Positions 1-7,782 of a DNA stretch of 8,416 bases are shown piece after piece (within the stretch, counting starts at the first letter, position 1; the number at the start of each line of letters is the position of its first letter). Under the pieces are notes generated by a model. The model was given only the letters and a program-made list of their open reading frames with translations. It was not told where the DNA came from and did not search any database. Origin of the DNA: Candidatus Latescibacterota bacterium (GTDB taxonomy: Bacteria > Latescibacterota > UBA2968 > GCA-2709665); assembly GCA_012271065.1 (NCBI GenBank), contig JAAXHE010000148.1:1-8416 (forward strand), read 5' to 3'. The position numbers and the translations under genes were made by a program.

Positions 1-2657
1 GCAGTCAGGATGACCAGCGGCTGCGCGTACGAGTTGAACTGCGTTCCCAGGATCACAAACATCAGGATCAGGCTGATTGCGAACAGTGACGCGATATCTT
101 CGAATGCTTCCATGAAATCCGTAAACTCGCCCCCGATCACGAAGCTCACGTCGGAGTAATGAGCTTCGATCGACGGAAAGATCTCAAGCATTCTGGCGTC
201 GATCTGGTCCAATGTCGTTATGGCTTCGTCGATTTCCCCGGTGACGAAAATGGTCCGCTTCTGGTCGAAGCGCTGAATCTGCGCTCGCCCCGGACCGATC
301 GAGAACGAGACCATGTCCCGCAACGCCACCGTCCTGCCGCTCGCGTTCGTCACCTGCACGTTCAGCACGTCTTCTACGCTCGACCGTTCTGCCCGGTCGT
401 ACTGTACGATGACGCCCACCTCTTCATCTCCGTCCCGGAATTTCGTCGCCTCGACGCCGTCGAACGCGTATCGAACGTTCAGGGCGACCTCCTGCGCCGA
501 GAATCCGTACAGGGCCGCGCGCACTTCGTCCACTTCGATCCGAATCGCGTCCCTGCCGGGCGGGAAATCGTCGGTTACCTCGAGCGTACCCGGGATCCGG
601 CGCAGCGAGTCCTGCAGCGCAAGCGCCGCTTCCTTTATCTGATCGAGATAACGGCCCTGGACCTTCACCGAGATGGGTTTGCCTACCGGCGGCCCGCCGG
701 TGAATTTCTCGAAGACAACCGACGCGGGTCCGGCGATGTGCTCCGTGCGCTCCCGGAGTATGGTGATCAATTCGTCTGGCGTCCTCGGTCGTTCTTCCCT
801 GGGCCGCAGCTGTACGAGAACCTGGGCGACGCTTTTTCGCGTCAGCCACTCGTTGTCACTCTGCAGCAGGCCGACGTTGGTGACCACGCCCTCGACGTCC
901 TCATCGGAAAGCCGGAGCGCCTCGGCCTCGTAGGCGCGCGTGACGCGGTCCGACTCGTCCAGGCTGGTTCCTTCAGGGAACTTGATGAGTACCTTGAACG
1001 CGTCAAATTCCTCGCCGGAATATATATCGACAGGGAGCAGGCGGATGATCATCACGGCGCCGATAAGGACGACAACGAGGCATCCGATAACCCAGTAGCG
1101 ACGCCGAAGCGTGCGTATCAGCAGACGACCGTAAACCCTGCGGAGTCTCCTGAAAAACGGCTGTTCGCCCCGCTTGTGGGCATTGGACCGCCTGGTCCAT
1201 TCCGCATAGTGTGAAGGCAGAAGGACAAAAGCCTCGAACACGGATGCGGCCAGCGCCAGCGCGAAGGTCAGCGGGATGACTCGCATGAACTTGCCCATCA
1301 CGTCCGGCAGGAGGATCAACGGAAGGAAGGCGGCGATGTTGGTGCCGACGGAGCTGAGGATCGGCGCTGTCACCTCGCCCGTTCCAAGAATCGCGGATTC
1401 GCTGGCGCTGTGGCCCAGCAACCGGTAACGGTGACAGTTCTCGATCACGATAATGGCGTCATCCACGATAATGCCCAGCACCATCACCATGGCGAAAAGC
1501 GTACTCCCGTTGATGGTGTAACCGGAAAAACTCAAAAGGATAAAAGTAATAAAGAACGAGACGGGTATCCCAATCGTCGCCAGGAAGGCATTCCAGGATC
1601 CGAGGAAGAGCCAAAGAACGAGTGAAATGAGGATCATACCCGTGACGGCGTTATTCCGCAGGGCGGCGATTACCCGGTTGATGTACACGGAGTTGTCGTT
1701 GGTAAAGCTGAAGTTGATCCCGTCCGGTACACGGTCCTCATAGCGGCGGACCGTTTCCTTGACGGCGTGGATCACGTCGTTCGTATTGGCGTCCGTGGTC
1801 TTCGACAGAGAAAAGGTGATCGACGGATGGCCGTTCAATCGCGACAGCACCTCCGGCTCTGCGCGGCGATCCTGCACCCTCGCCACATCCCTGATTCTCA
1901 CGGCCTCCCCGTCCGTGGACGACCGGATGATCGTCTCGCGAATCTCTTCCACGCTCCGGAACTCGGCCAGGGAACGGATCGCGTATTCCTTCGCACGGTA
2001 GGTGAGGGTACCCCCGGGGACGTTCAGGTTTCTGGCCTGCAGCGCCCGGACCACGTCGAAAACCGTAAGGCCGCGGGCAGTCAACCTGGAGGGGTTCACC
2101 TCGACCCATATTTCGCGCTCGGGAAGTCCGGCAACCTGGACCCGGGCGACGCCCGAAATGTTGGTCAGGTCATCCTCGAGATCGTCCGCGATAATCTGGG
2201 CATTTTCCTCCGGGATCGTAAACGCCATGTTGACAGTGAGGATGGGGAGAAAATCGCCACTGTCGAAATCGTCCACCTCCGGATCCTCAGCCTCATCCGG
2301 GAGGGCCACCCGGTCGATACGTGCCTTGAGGTCCGTAAAAATCTCTCTGAACTCGGATTCCGGCATGTCTTCGAACTTGACCTGGAACACGGCCAGCCCT
2401 TCGCTTGCCCAGGCCTGCAACTCGTCGATCTTGTCGATATCGTGGATCTCCGCCTCGACAGGGTCCACAATCAGGTTCTCCACCTCTTCCGGACTCGCGC
2501 CCGGGTAGGGGATGGTGATAAACACCCAGTTGAAGTCAATCTGCGGGTTCAGTTCCTGCGGCATGCTGAAGAGACAGATGGCGCCAAAGCAGAACAGTCC
2601 GACCATGACCAGGTTCACAAAAACCGGATTTCGGACTGAAAATTTCGCTATCGACAT
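1..2657 (-). CDS. RND-family efflux pump, inner-membrane permease subunit (C-terminus beyond window)
   Basis: Proton-driven inner-membrane pump of the AcrB/HAE type, which passes substrates through the adaptor to the outer-membrane channel. The frame is open without interruption for 885 codons up to the window edge. TM1 is at about residues 12-32, followed by PYPGASPEEVE (50-60), typical of the family's first porter domain. TM2-TM4 run from about 338 to 405. TM4 carries GIIVDDAIIVIEN (395-407); D399 and D400 match the paired proton-relay aspartates of AcrB. The second periplasmic half follows, and the visible part ends within TM8 (near AISLILMFVILGTQF). TM9-12, with the expected relay lysine and arginine, lie outside the window. 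The ATG at 2657 has GAGG at 2668-2671; an ATG further upstream runs into a stop at once. The adaptor and channel genes lie directly upstream. The substrate cannot be told. Residues 119-139 are unusually acidic. Confidence 0.96.
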   Translation of the reverse strand, partial: MSIAKFSVRNPVFVNLVMVGLFCFGAICLFSMPQELNPQIDFNWVFITIPYPGASPEEVENLIVDPVEAEIHDIDKIDELQAWASEGLAVFQVKFEDMPESEFREIFTDLKARIDRVALPDEAEDPEVDDFDSGDFLPILTVNMAFTIPEENAQIIADDLEDDLTNISGVARVQVAGLPEREIWVEVNPSRLTARGLTVFDVVRALQARNLNVPGGTLTYRAKEYAIRSLAEFRSVEEIRETIIRSSTDGEAVRIRDVARVQDRRAEPEVLSRLNGHPSITFSLSKTTDANTNDVIHAVKETVRRYEDRVPDGINFSFTNDNSVYINRVIAALRNNAVTGMILISLVLWLFLGSWNAFLATIGIPVSFFITFILLSFSGYTINGSTLFAMVMVLGIIVDDAIIVIENCHRYRLLGHSASESAILGTGEVTAPILSSVGTNIAAFLPLILLPDVMGKFMRVIPLTFALALAASVFEAFVLLPSHYAEWTRRSNAHKRGEQPFFRRLRRVYGRLLIRTLRRRYWVIGCLVVVLIGAVMIIRLLPVDIYSGEEFDAFKVLIKFPEGTSLDESDRVTRAYEAEALRLSDEDVEGVVTNVGLLQSDNEWLTRKSVAQVLVQLRPREERPRTPDELITILRERTEHIAGPASVVFEKFTGGPPVGKPISVKVQGRYLDQIKEAALALQDSLRRIPGTLEVTDDFPPGRDAIRIEVDEVRAALYGFSAQEVALNVRYAFDGVEATKFRDGDEEVGVIVQYDRAERSSVEDVLNVQVTNASGRTVALRDMVSFSIGPGRAQIQRFDQKRTIFVTGEIDEAITTLDQIDARMLEIFPSIEAHYSDVSFVIGGEFTDFMEAFEDIASLFAISLILMFVILGTQFNSYAQPLVILT

Positions 2658-2702
2658 ATCAGGAATGCCTCATGTATCGGAATCCTTCTACAGTCACCGC
2701 AT

Positions 2703-3806
2703 CTATCGTAAGGCGCGAATGGTCACGTGCGTTGCCGCCCCCAGGCGGTTCATGCCCTCCACGACAATTGAATCCCCCTCCTCCAGACCCGCCTCCACGG
2801 CGACGTGGGCGCCGAACGTCTCCCGCGTTTTTACCTCGCTGAGCCGCGCGATGCCGTCCCGGATCCGATAGACGTACTCCTTGCCGTCCCTGGCGACCAC
2901 CGCATTACCGGGAACAACGAACTGGAGATCCGAACCCCCCAGAATCACGCGGCATCGGGCCGCCATTCCTGCGCGAATTGTCATGCCGGGCGTATTTGCC
3001 AGGTGGACCTCGACGGGAAACGCGCCCGTCGCCTCCTCGGCCTGCGGAGAAATGTGGCGGACGTGACCTTCGAAGGTCTGGCCTCCCGCAACCGTAATTC
3101 GCACGGGTGCACCTTCCCGCACGCGGCCGATGGCCGTCTGCGGGATACCCAGCGTGACCTTCATCGTGTCCAGATTGACCACCCGGTAGGTCGCTGCGCC
3201 GACCGTAATCATCGTGCCCAACTCGACATGCTTCCTTGAAATCCATCCATCGATCGGGCTGGTCAGCCGCGTGTCCTCAAATTCCTTTCGGGCCCGGCTC
3301 AGATCAGCCTGGTTCGATTTCAACTCGGCCTCGGCCTCCTTAACGGCAAACCGGGACGTCTCGAACGCCAGCTGAGAGATGTCCCCGTGTTCGAACAACT
3401 GATGATCGCTCTTGAAATTCAGCCGCGCGATCTTAAGTTTGTTCCTGGACGAAAGGACCTGCGCGAACGCGTGTTCCAGGCGGCTTTCGGGCACCCGGTC
3501 GTCGATCACCGCCAGGGTGTCGCCTGCCGACACGCGGTGACCGACCTCGGCCAGCACCCGGGTCAGGCGTCCACCGATCTCGGCAACGACATCCACCGCC
3601 CGGTGAGGCACGATAACGCCCGTAACCTCCACCGTCTCCTCCACCGTCTCCGTCCGCACCACCATGGCCTCGACCGGGACGGTCCGCACGGCGTCTGCGC
3701 CCGCTGTGGCCGACCCGTCCGCTTCCGAATCCTGCTGCGGTCCGCACGACAGCACACACCAGCTCAGAGCAATCACCCCGAATGTACTCGCCTTGTTCCG
3801 TTTCAT
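2703..3806 (-). CDS. RND efflux periplasmic adaptor (HlyD/AcrA-type membrane fusion protein), lipoprotein
   Basis: Periplasmic adaptor linking the RND pump to the TolC-type channel. The 367-residue protein starts with a lipoprotein signal: a KR-containing N-terminus, a hydrophobic stretch (8-19) and a lipobox VLSC with C21 as the likely lipidated cysteine. An acidic Ser/Ala-rich tether follows (22-40). The first barrel-lipoyl half includes AEIGGRLTRVLAEVGHRVSAG (about 75-95). An alpha-helical hairpin of moderate length spans about 105-180, and the second lipoyl half contains LTSPIDGWISRKHVELGTMI (181-200). Beta-barrel and membrane-proximal domains fill 205-367. The length is normal for the family. 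Its ATG overlaps the stop of the channel gene (ATGA at 3803-3806), which suggests translational coupling. The pump gene starts 45 bases downstream. The family assignment is secure; the transported substrate is unknown. Confidence 0.96.
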   Translation of the reverse strand: MKRNKASTFGVIALSWCVLSCGPQQDSEADGSATAGADAVRTVPVEAMVVRTETVEETVEVTGVIVPHRAVDVVAEIGGRLTRVLAEVGHRVSAGDTLAVIDDRVPESRLEHAFAQVLSSRNKLKIARLNFKSDHQLFEHGDISQLAFETSRFAVKEAEAELKSNQADLSRARKEFEDTRLTSPIDGWISRKHVELGTMITVGAATYRVVNLDTMKVTLGIPQTAIGRVREGAPVRITVAGGQTFEGHVRHISPQAEEATGAFPVEVHLANTPGMTIRAGMAARCRVILGGSDLQFVVPGNAVVARDGKEYVYRIRDGIARLSEVKTRETFGAHVAVEAGLEEGDSIVVEGMNRLGAATHVTIRALR

Positions 3807-5215
3807 TTTAACCCCACCATGTCCTCAACCAGATCGTCCAATCTGCCCATCAGATAACGCAACTCGACCACCGCAGAGATGAGATCGAACTGCGTGGTGA
3901 CCTCCTTCAACCGGGCATTCTGCAGGTTCAGCTTCGCGTCAATAACGTACAGGTTCGACACCCGCCCCAGTTCCTTTTCCCGTGAGACGATCCGGTAATT
4001 GTTCTCGTTGAAGTCCAGACTGGCCCTGATGAGCTCGCGCTGGTTCTTCAGCGCCACAATTCGATTCGCCGTCTCGCTGAGCATCTGTCGCGTTTCGTCC
4101 ACCAGGTCCGAAAAGCGGGTATCCTGCGCCCGATAACTGTATTGCGCCGATTTCAAACGCGACAGGTTCCGCAACCCCGTGAACACCGGGACCGACATGT
4201 TGAGCATGATCGTCGATGGCCTGTATTCGTCCAACGCCAGTGTATTGTTCCTTCGCCAGGCGGTGGAATAGCTCAGAGACACATTCGGCAGGTAGCTCGA
4301 ATACCGGCCGCGGTAGACGAGGCGACTGCGTTCGCGTTCGCGTGCAGCGGCAGCCAGCATCGCGTTATCCTCTATCAACGTCTGGTCGTCGATCTCGACG
4401 AGTCTATGAATCCCGGCGTCCGACAGGCTCCCCAGCCGCGCCACCTCTGCCTCCAATCGGCCCGGGATTCGGCCTGCCAGCGCACTGGAATCCAGCGCCC
4501 GAAGGTTCAGCAGCCTGCGCATCCGAACCGTCGCGTCGCGCAGCGCGGACTCGCTGCTCACCACACTGCTTTTCTGCTGCTGGTGTTCCACCTGCCACCG
4601 GAGCAGATCCAATCTTGAGCTTCTCCCCGCACGGTGCATACGCTCGGCCTTGCGGACGTTCAGGTCGGTCAGGACGAGGTATTCACGCTGGAGCTCGAGC
4701 ATCGCTCCGCGTTTCAACACTTCGAGGTAACCGGTAATAACCTGGAACAGGATCCGGTTCCGCATGGCCTCGTGAGTCCGTTCAGCCGCGGCCTGTCCCG
4801 TGCTCGCGACGGACAGACCGTTGATCAACCCGGCGTCGAAGATCGGAACGTGCGCTTCGAACGACGAAAAGTAGGAGGTCCGAAACACCACCTGCGGCAC
4901 GGAGATCTCGGGTGGGAAATACCTGGAAAAGTCCCGCTCCGCCAGGGTCTGCTCGTCGATTCGGGTAACCTCCGTGTTGAAGCTGACCCTCGGAGCGAAT
5001 TGCGACCAGGCATTCCGACGGTCCCAGTTCGCCTTCTCCGCCGCGAACCTGGCCGTCTGGAGCTGGCGGTTGCCGGACAGGGCCCGTCTCAGGCACTGCT
5101 CCATGGTCATCCGGGGGCCGTCTGTCGGGTTCGCGCCGCAGGGCGCGGCAAACAGACATAAGACAGCGCCTATCAGAATACGGGCGTGCCGGGGGTGGCC
5201 AAACACATTTGTCAT
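3803..5215 (-). CDS. TolC-family outer-membrane efflux protein
   Basis: Outer-membrane channel of the tripartite pump, expected to form a trimeric beta-barrel with a long periplasmic helical tunnel. With the ATG at 5215 it has 470 residues, normal for the family. An upstream in-frame TTG at 5245 would add ten residues; I prefer 5215 because GGAG sits six bases before it and the protein then opens with a good signal peptide: HARILIGAVLCLFAAPCGA, probably cleaved after that alanine. Two outer-membrane-efflux repeats follow, each with long amphipathic helices rich in Arg, Glu, Leu and Ala. The first starts near MTMEQCLRRALSGNRQLQ; the second covers roughly the last 200 residues and includes RIVALKNQRELIRASLDFNE. 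The stop overlaps the adaptor start by four bases. The family is clear; orthology to a named channel is not claimed. Confidence 0.95.
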   Translation of the reverse strand: MTNVFGHPRHARILIGAVLCLFAAPCGANPTDGPRMTMEQCLRRALSGNRQLQTARFAAEKANWDRRNAWSQFAPRVSFNTEVTRIDEQTLAERDFSRYFPPEISVPQVVFRTSYFSSFEAHVPIFDAGLINGLSVASTGQAAAERTHEAMRNRILFQVITGYLEVLKRGAMLELQREYLVLTDLNVRKAERMHRAGRSSRLDLLRWQVEHQQQKSSVVSSESALRDATVRMRRLLNLRALDSSALAGRIPGRLEAEVARLGSLSDAGIHRLVEIDDQTLIEDNAMLAAAARERERSRLVYRGRYSSYLPNVSLSYSTAWRRNNTLALDEYRPSTIMLNMSVPVFTGLRNLSRLKSAQYSYRAQDTRFSDLVDETRQMLSETANRIVALKNQRELIRASLDFNENNYRIVSREKELGRVSNLYVIDAKLNLQNARLKEVTTQFDLISAVVELRYLMGRLDDLVEDMVGLK

Positions 5216-5221
5216 AGAGGA

Positions 5222-5225
5222 CTCC
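5222..5225 (-). promoter_or_regulatory. Ribosome binding site that fixes the channel-gene start
   Basis: GGAG on the minus strand, six bases upstream of the ATG at 5215. The alternative upstream TTG start at 5245 has no comparable site, and starting there would put ten extra residues before the signal peptide. This is the main reason for choosing 5215. Confidence 0.7.
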
Positions 5226-5276
5226 ACATGTAAGACCCGCACCAAAGGCGTGGGAGGCGAAACAGAGAAGTGCCGA

Positions 5277-5597
5277 TCAGCCAGTCAATACCGCCGTGCC
5301 GCTCACCGAGACCATGAGCATGCTGCCGCCCTGTCCGACGACTTCGTAATCGAGATCGATGCCGATGACGGCGTTGCCGCCCTGGGCGCGGGCCGCAGCC
5401 TCCATCTCCTGGAAGGCGATCTCACGGGCACGCTTCAGTTCCTCCTCATACGCGGCGGACCGACCGCCCACGATGTCGCGAATGCTGGCGAAGAGATCCT
5501 TGAAAATGTTCGCGCCCACAATCGCCTCGCCAGTGACGATGCCCAGGTACTCGCGGATGGTCTTGCCTTCGATGCCGGGTGTGGTGGTCATAATCAT
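5277..5597 (-). CDS. ybjQ: YbjQ family (UPF0145 / DUF74) protein
   Basis: Small cytoplasmic protein of 106 residues, full length for the UPF0145 family and close to E. coli YbjQ as I remember it. Family landmarks are all present: [20 protein letters not shown] near the N-terminus, [20 protein letters not shown] in the middle, the [10 protein letters not shown] helix, [11 protein letters not shown], and the C-terminal [13 protein letters not shown]. The family is often labelled heavy-metal-binding and forms oligomeric rings in solved structures; its biochemical role is not settled. The ATG at 5597 has GAGGAG eight bases upstream; a second ATG at 5591 is less well placed. It ends 61 bases before the channel gene on the same strand, so cotranscription is plausible. 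A good -35 (TTGACG, 5650-5655) lies upstream but I see no convincing -10. Confidence 0.93.
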   Translation of the reverse strand: MIMTTTPGIEGKTIREYLGIVTGEAIVGANIFKDLFASIRDIVGGRSAAYEEELKRAREIAFQEMEAAARAQGGNAVIGIDLDYEVVGQGGSMLMVSVSGTAVLTG

Positions 5598-5689
5598 GGG
5601 GGTGTCTCCTCAGAATGAATGGATGTGTGATGATCGGAGCCTGTTCAGCCGTCAAGCATCGTCCTGTCTCCTTATTCCTCATCCGCCCC

Positions 5690-7138
5690 TCATCGCCCTT
5701 CTCCCAACTCTGCCAGGAGTTGCCGCCCCTTGTGCGTCAGCCGGTATTTCTGCTTGCTGCTGGTCGGCTTGTCCGGGACGGTCATTTCCAGCCACCCGGC
5801 ATCCAGCAGCGGTTGCAGGTAGTTTGTCCGGAATGTTTTCCAGTGCTTCAACCCAAGGCAGTCCATGATCTCTTTCGCCACGCGGGGCACCCGGCAATGC
5901 CAGACAACTTGTGCGGTGACTTGTGCGGTGACTTGTGCGGTCAAGTCCTCCAGGCTATTTGCAATCCGCTGCAACATATTGTCCGAAAAGGTGTTAGGGT
6001 CTTCTTGAGCGTTTCTTTCAACTTGTGCGATCGGCCTGGGAAAAGTCGTCGTCACCCACGACTCCGACACCTCAATCACCGGCTCAGCCACTCCGTGTTC
6101 GCGGCACAGGTCGCGGATGCGCCGGATGCCGGAACCGATCCTCTCAACCGCCTCCATGCGGTGCAGGATGCCGAACAACAGCGGATTGCGTGGCATGCTC
6201 TTGATACCCAGGTCCGCTTCCTTCATACCGGCGGGCAACCCGCCCGGGCTGACGATCTCGAGCCGGTCCGTGAACAGATAGATCTGCACATTGGCGGTGG
6301 AGCGGTAGTCACGATGGGCCAGGGCGTTGACGACCGCCTCGCGAATGGCCTCTTCCGGCAACTCCGGCCGTTCCTCCCGCCTTACGCGCTGAATGATGTA
6401 CTCCACATTGATCTTGGAGAGAATCCAGGCCATCACCTCCTCAATCATCGAATAAACGTCGCCGTGGAAATTGCGCCTGTCGAGAATACGCACCTTGTCG
6501 GTTCCCATGAAGAGCGCGCACGCCACATCTGCGCTGATATTGAACTTGCGGATGTCCCGGGCCAGCAACCAGGCGCCCGCGTGCGCCATGCGGCCATCTT
6601 CACCGACCAGATGCAGGTTGCGCAGTGCGGTCTCCGGTTCCATATCAGCCGGTATTTTGGCGCGACGCTGAAACAGGGACCAGTTCTCTTCCTCAAGGTC
6701 TCTCTCCAACGAAAACTTGTCGCACGCGGTTTCATCGAAATGAATCAGCCCTTCCTTGTAGAAGAACTCCCGGATTTCCTCACGCGACATCTGCTGACTG
6801 CTCGCCCCTTCGCGGATGAAGAACTTTCCGCCGAAAGAGTAGGGCTTGCTGTGCTGCGCGGGTACCGTCACGCAGAGCACGCCATCCACGCTTTCGATCT
6901 CCACCGCGATGGGCGGCTCCGCGCTACGGGCGATCGCCTGCACCCGGGACTTCAAGCGGTTGTGGTCAGCAACGCCGCAGAGCGCGCCGTCATCGGCGAT
7001 GCCGATCAGGATCACGCCGCCGGTGGCATTGGCAAAGGCGCATATCTCACGTCCAAGCCCGGAAGTGCCCGAGCGCTTGAACTCGATGGTAAAGCCTTCG
7101 CCAAGGGCGGTCAGGTCAGAGAGGGTTTCTTCGTTCAT
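5690..7138 (-). CDS. AlbA_2 (Schlafen AAA_4-like) / GHKL ATPase protein with C-terminal winged helix
   Basis: Probable ATP-binding transcriptional regulator or defence-associated protein of 482 residues. An AlbA_2 domain (about 12-126) shows EFKRS (19-23), EICAFANATGGVILIGI (31-47) and KFFIREGASS. A GHKL-type ATPase domain (HATPase_c_4, about 260-345) shows the N-box EAVVNALAHRDY (267-278, with N271 and H275), SPGGLP (297-302), RNPLLFGILH and ERIGSGIRRI. A linker with VTAQ repeats (about 399-411) leads to a winged-helix domain (about 412-478) containing AKEIMDCLGL and QKYRLTHKGR. I chose the ATG at 7138 because relatives begin with a short MNE-type start before the EFKRS strand; an in-frame TTG at 7189 would reach into the Mrr remnant. 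The Shine-Dalgarno sequence is weak. AlbA_2 proteins of this kind are widespread and mostly uncharacterised. No frame damage is visible. The gene ends 92 bases before ybjQ. Confidence 0.92.
   Translation of the reverse strand: MNEETLSDLTALGEGFTIEFKRSGTSGLGREICAFANATGGVILIGIADDGALCGVADHNRLKSRVQAIARSAEPPIAVEIESVDGVLCVTVPAQHSKPYSFGGKFFIREGASSQQMSREEIREFFYKEGLIHFDETACDKFSLERDLEEENWSLFQRRAKIPADMEPETALRNLHLVGEDGRMAHAGAWLLARDIRKFNISADVACALFMGTDKVRILDRRNFHGDVYSMIEEVMAWILSKINVEYIIQRVRREERPELPEEAIREAVVNALAHRDYRSTANVQIYLFTDRLEIVSPGGLPAGMKEADLGIKSMPRNPLLFGILHRMEAVERIGSGIRRIRDLCREHGVAEPVIEVSESWVTTTFPRPIAQVERNAQEDPNTFSDNMLQRIANSLEDLTAQVTAQVTAQVVWHCRVPRVAKEIMDCLGLKHWKTFRTNYLQPLLDAGWLEMTVPDKPTSSKQKYRLTHKGRQLLAELGEGR
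5907..5942 (-). repeat. Three tandem 12-bp units encoding VTAQ, plus a distant fourth copy
   Basis: On the plus strand acttgtgcggtg occurs at 5907-5918 and 5919-5930, then acttgtgcggtc at 5931-5942. A related copy, acttgtgcgatc, sits at 6021-6032. Each unit is exactly four codons, so gain or loss of a unit keeps the frame. The encoded TAQVTAQVTAQV lies in the linker between the ATPase and winged-helix domains; the fourth copy encodes IAQV. Similar VTAQ runs are familiar from this family and from some Fic-domain proteins. Confidence 0.9.
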
Positions 7139-7160
7139 GAGTTGAAAGTCGTCTTCATAT

Positions 7161-7189
7161 CTTTTATCCAAATGTGGGTGCCGACTCAA
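7161..7189 (-). promoter_or_regulatory. Weak candidate promoter for the AlbA_2/GHKL gene
   Basis: On the minus strand TTGAGT (7184-7189) is followed after 17 bases by TAAAAG (7161-7166), 22 bases before the chosen ATG. The spacing is ideal but the -10 is poor. The -35 overlaps the end of the Mrr remnant, so if real the promoter would straddle the junction. This is a visual match only. Confidence 0.22.
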
Positions 7190-7661
7190 TCCACGACGAA
7201 TCGCTCAAAGAATTCCGGAGACGATTTCTTGACTGTCTCCGGAAGGTCACCGGCCAGATTCCTGCGCGACGCCAACAGGCATCCCCCCACAACAACTAAG
7301 CCTGTCGGGCGCGCGCGGCGAAGCTGTTGGAACCTCTTGAACTCCTCGAATTGCTCAAGAAACTCGTTCGTGATCTCAGAGGGCTCCGGGCGAGCACATC
7401 ACGGCCCCGGTCGGTAATGCAAAAGAAACCCCTCTTGGGGGATTCCAGCAGGCGGGCCTTGGTCAGCTCAAACCGTGCCCAGCTGACCCGGTTGTGAAAC
7501 CTTGCCTGCCGGCCGCTCGGCAGAAGCTCCCTTCTCTCATCATCCGTCAGCGCAAAGCGGTGCGCGAGGATATCGACGGCTTCACGGATCTGGCGGGTTT
7601 CGCCGTCGCCGGCCAACTCAAGCAGGGGCAACATGATGGAATAAAAATCTGGAATCGCCAT
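7186..7661 (-). pseudogene. Mrr-type restriction endonuclease remnant: frameshifted, nuclease domain lost
   Basis: Intact Mrr proteins carry an N-terminal winged-helix DNA-binding domain and a C-terminal PD-(D/E)XK nuclease that cuts modified DNA. The Mrr_N domain is clear from the ATG at 7661 (GGAGG at 7666-7670): MAIPDFYSIMLPLLELAGDG, then DERRELLPSGRQARFHNRVS and LLESPKRGFFCITDRGRDVL (71-90). After ARSP (residue 94) the frame continues as low-complexity Arg/Ser sequence to a stop near 7296. Reading one frame over from 7380 restores family-like sequence for 64 residues, including SEITNEFLEQFEEFKRFQQL and SSPEFFERFVVD, before TGA at 7186-7188. One base missing from the GGG run at 7381-7383 would explain the shift. 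In intact relatives the nuclease core, with its QAK-type motif, follows FFERFVVD; none of it is here. The stretch between the two frame-B blocks also looks shortened or altered. A sequencing error could explain the frameshift but not the missing domain. Confidence 0.85.
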
Positions 7662-7740
7662 GGGACCTCCCCGGGGCTGACATGCGAGTTTGCGGAACAG
7701 GACGACCGCGCGTCCAAAAAAACGCCTGTAACTGTCCAAA

Positions 7741-7769
7741 ATAATAGCGATTATAGCGCACCAGCGCAA
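7741..7769 (-). promoter_or_regulatory. Candidate promoter of the Mrr remnant
   Basis: On the minus strand TTGCGC (7764-7769) and TATTAT (7741-7746) are 17 bases apart, 79 bases before the Mrr start codon. A perfect TATAAT also lies at 7750-7755, but its best -35 (TTGCCG) is only 14 bases away. The stretch is AT-richer than its surroundings and lies between the two gene remnants. Visual evidence only. Confidence 0.3.
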
Positions 7770-7782
7770 CGGCAAACTTCCT

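Noticed and set aside
159..1214. Plus-strand open frame of 351 codons opposite the RND pump
   Set aside because: Composition is Arg/Asp-rich without domains, and it lies wholly antisense to the pump, whose frame is continuous and motif-bearing.
1767..2639. Plus-strand open frame of 290 codons opposite the pump N-terminus
   Set aside because: Antisense shadow of the porter-domain coding sequence; no recognisable domain.
5907..5942. CRISPR-like array
   Set aside because: The units are only 12 bp, directly abutting, without spacers, and encode an in-frame protein repeat.
5615..7417. Plus-strand open frame of 600 codons opposite the AlbA_2/GHKL gene
   Set aside because: It is antisense to a gene with clear domain motifs, is His/Arg/Gln-rich without recognisable motifs, and has no good ribosome binding site. 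It reflects codon bias of the opposite strand.
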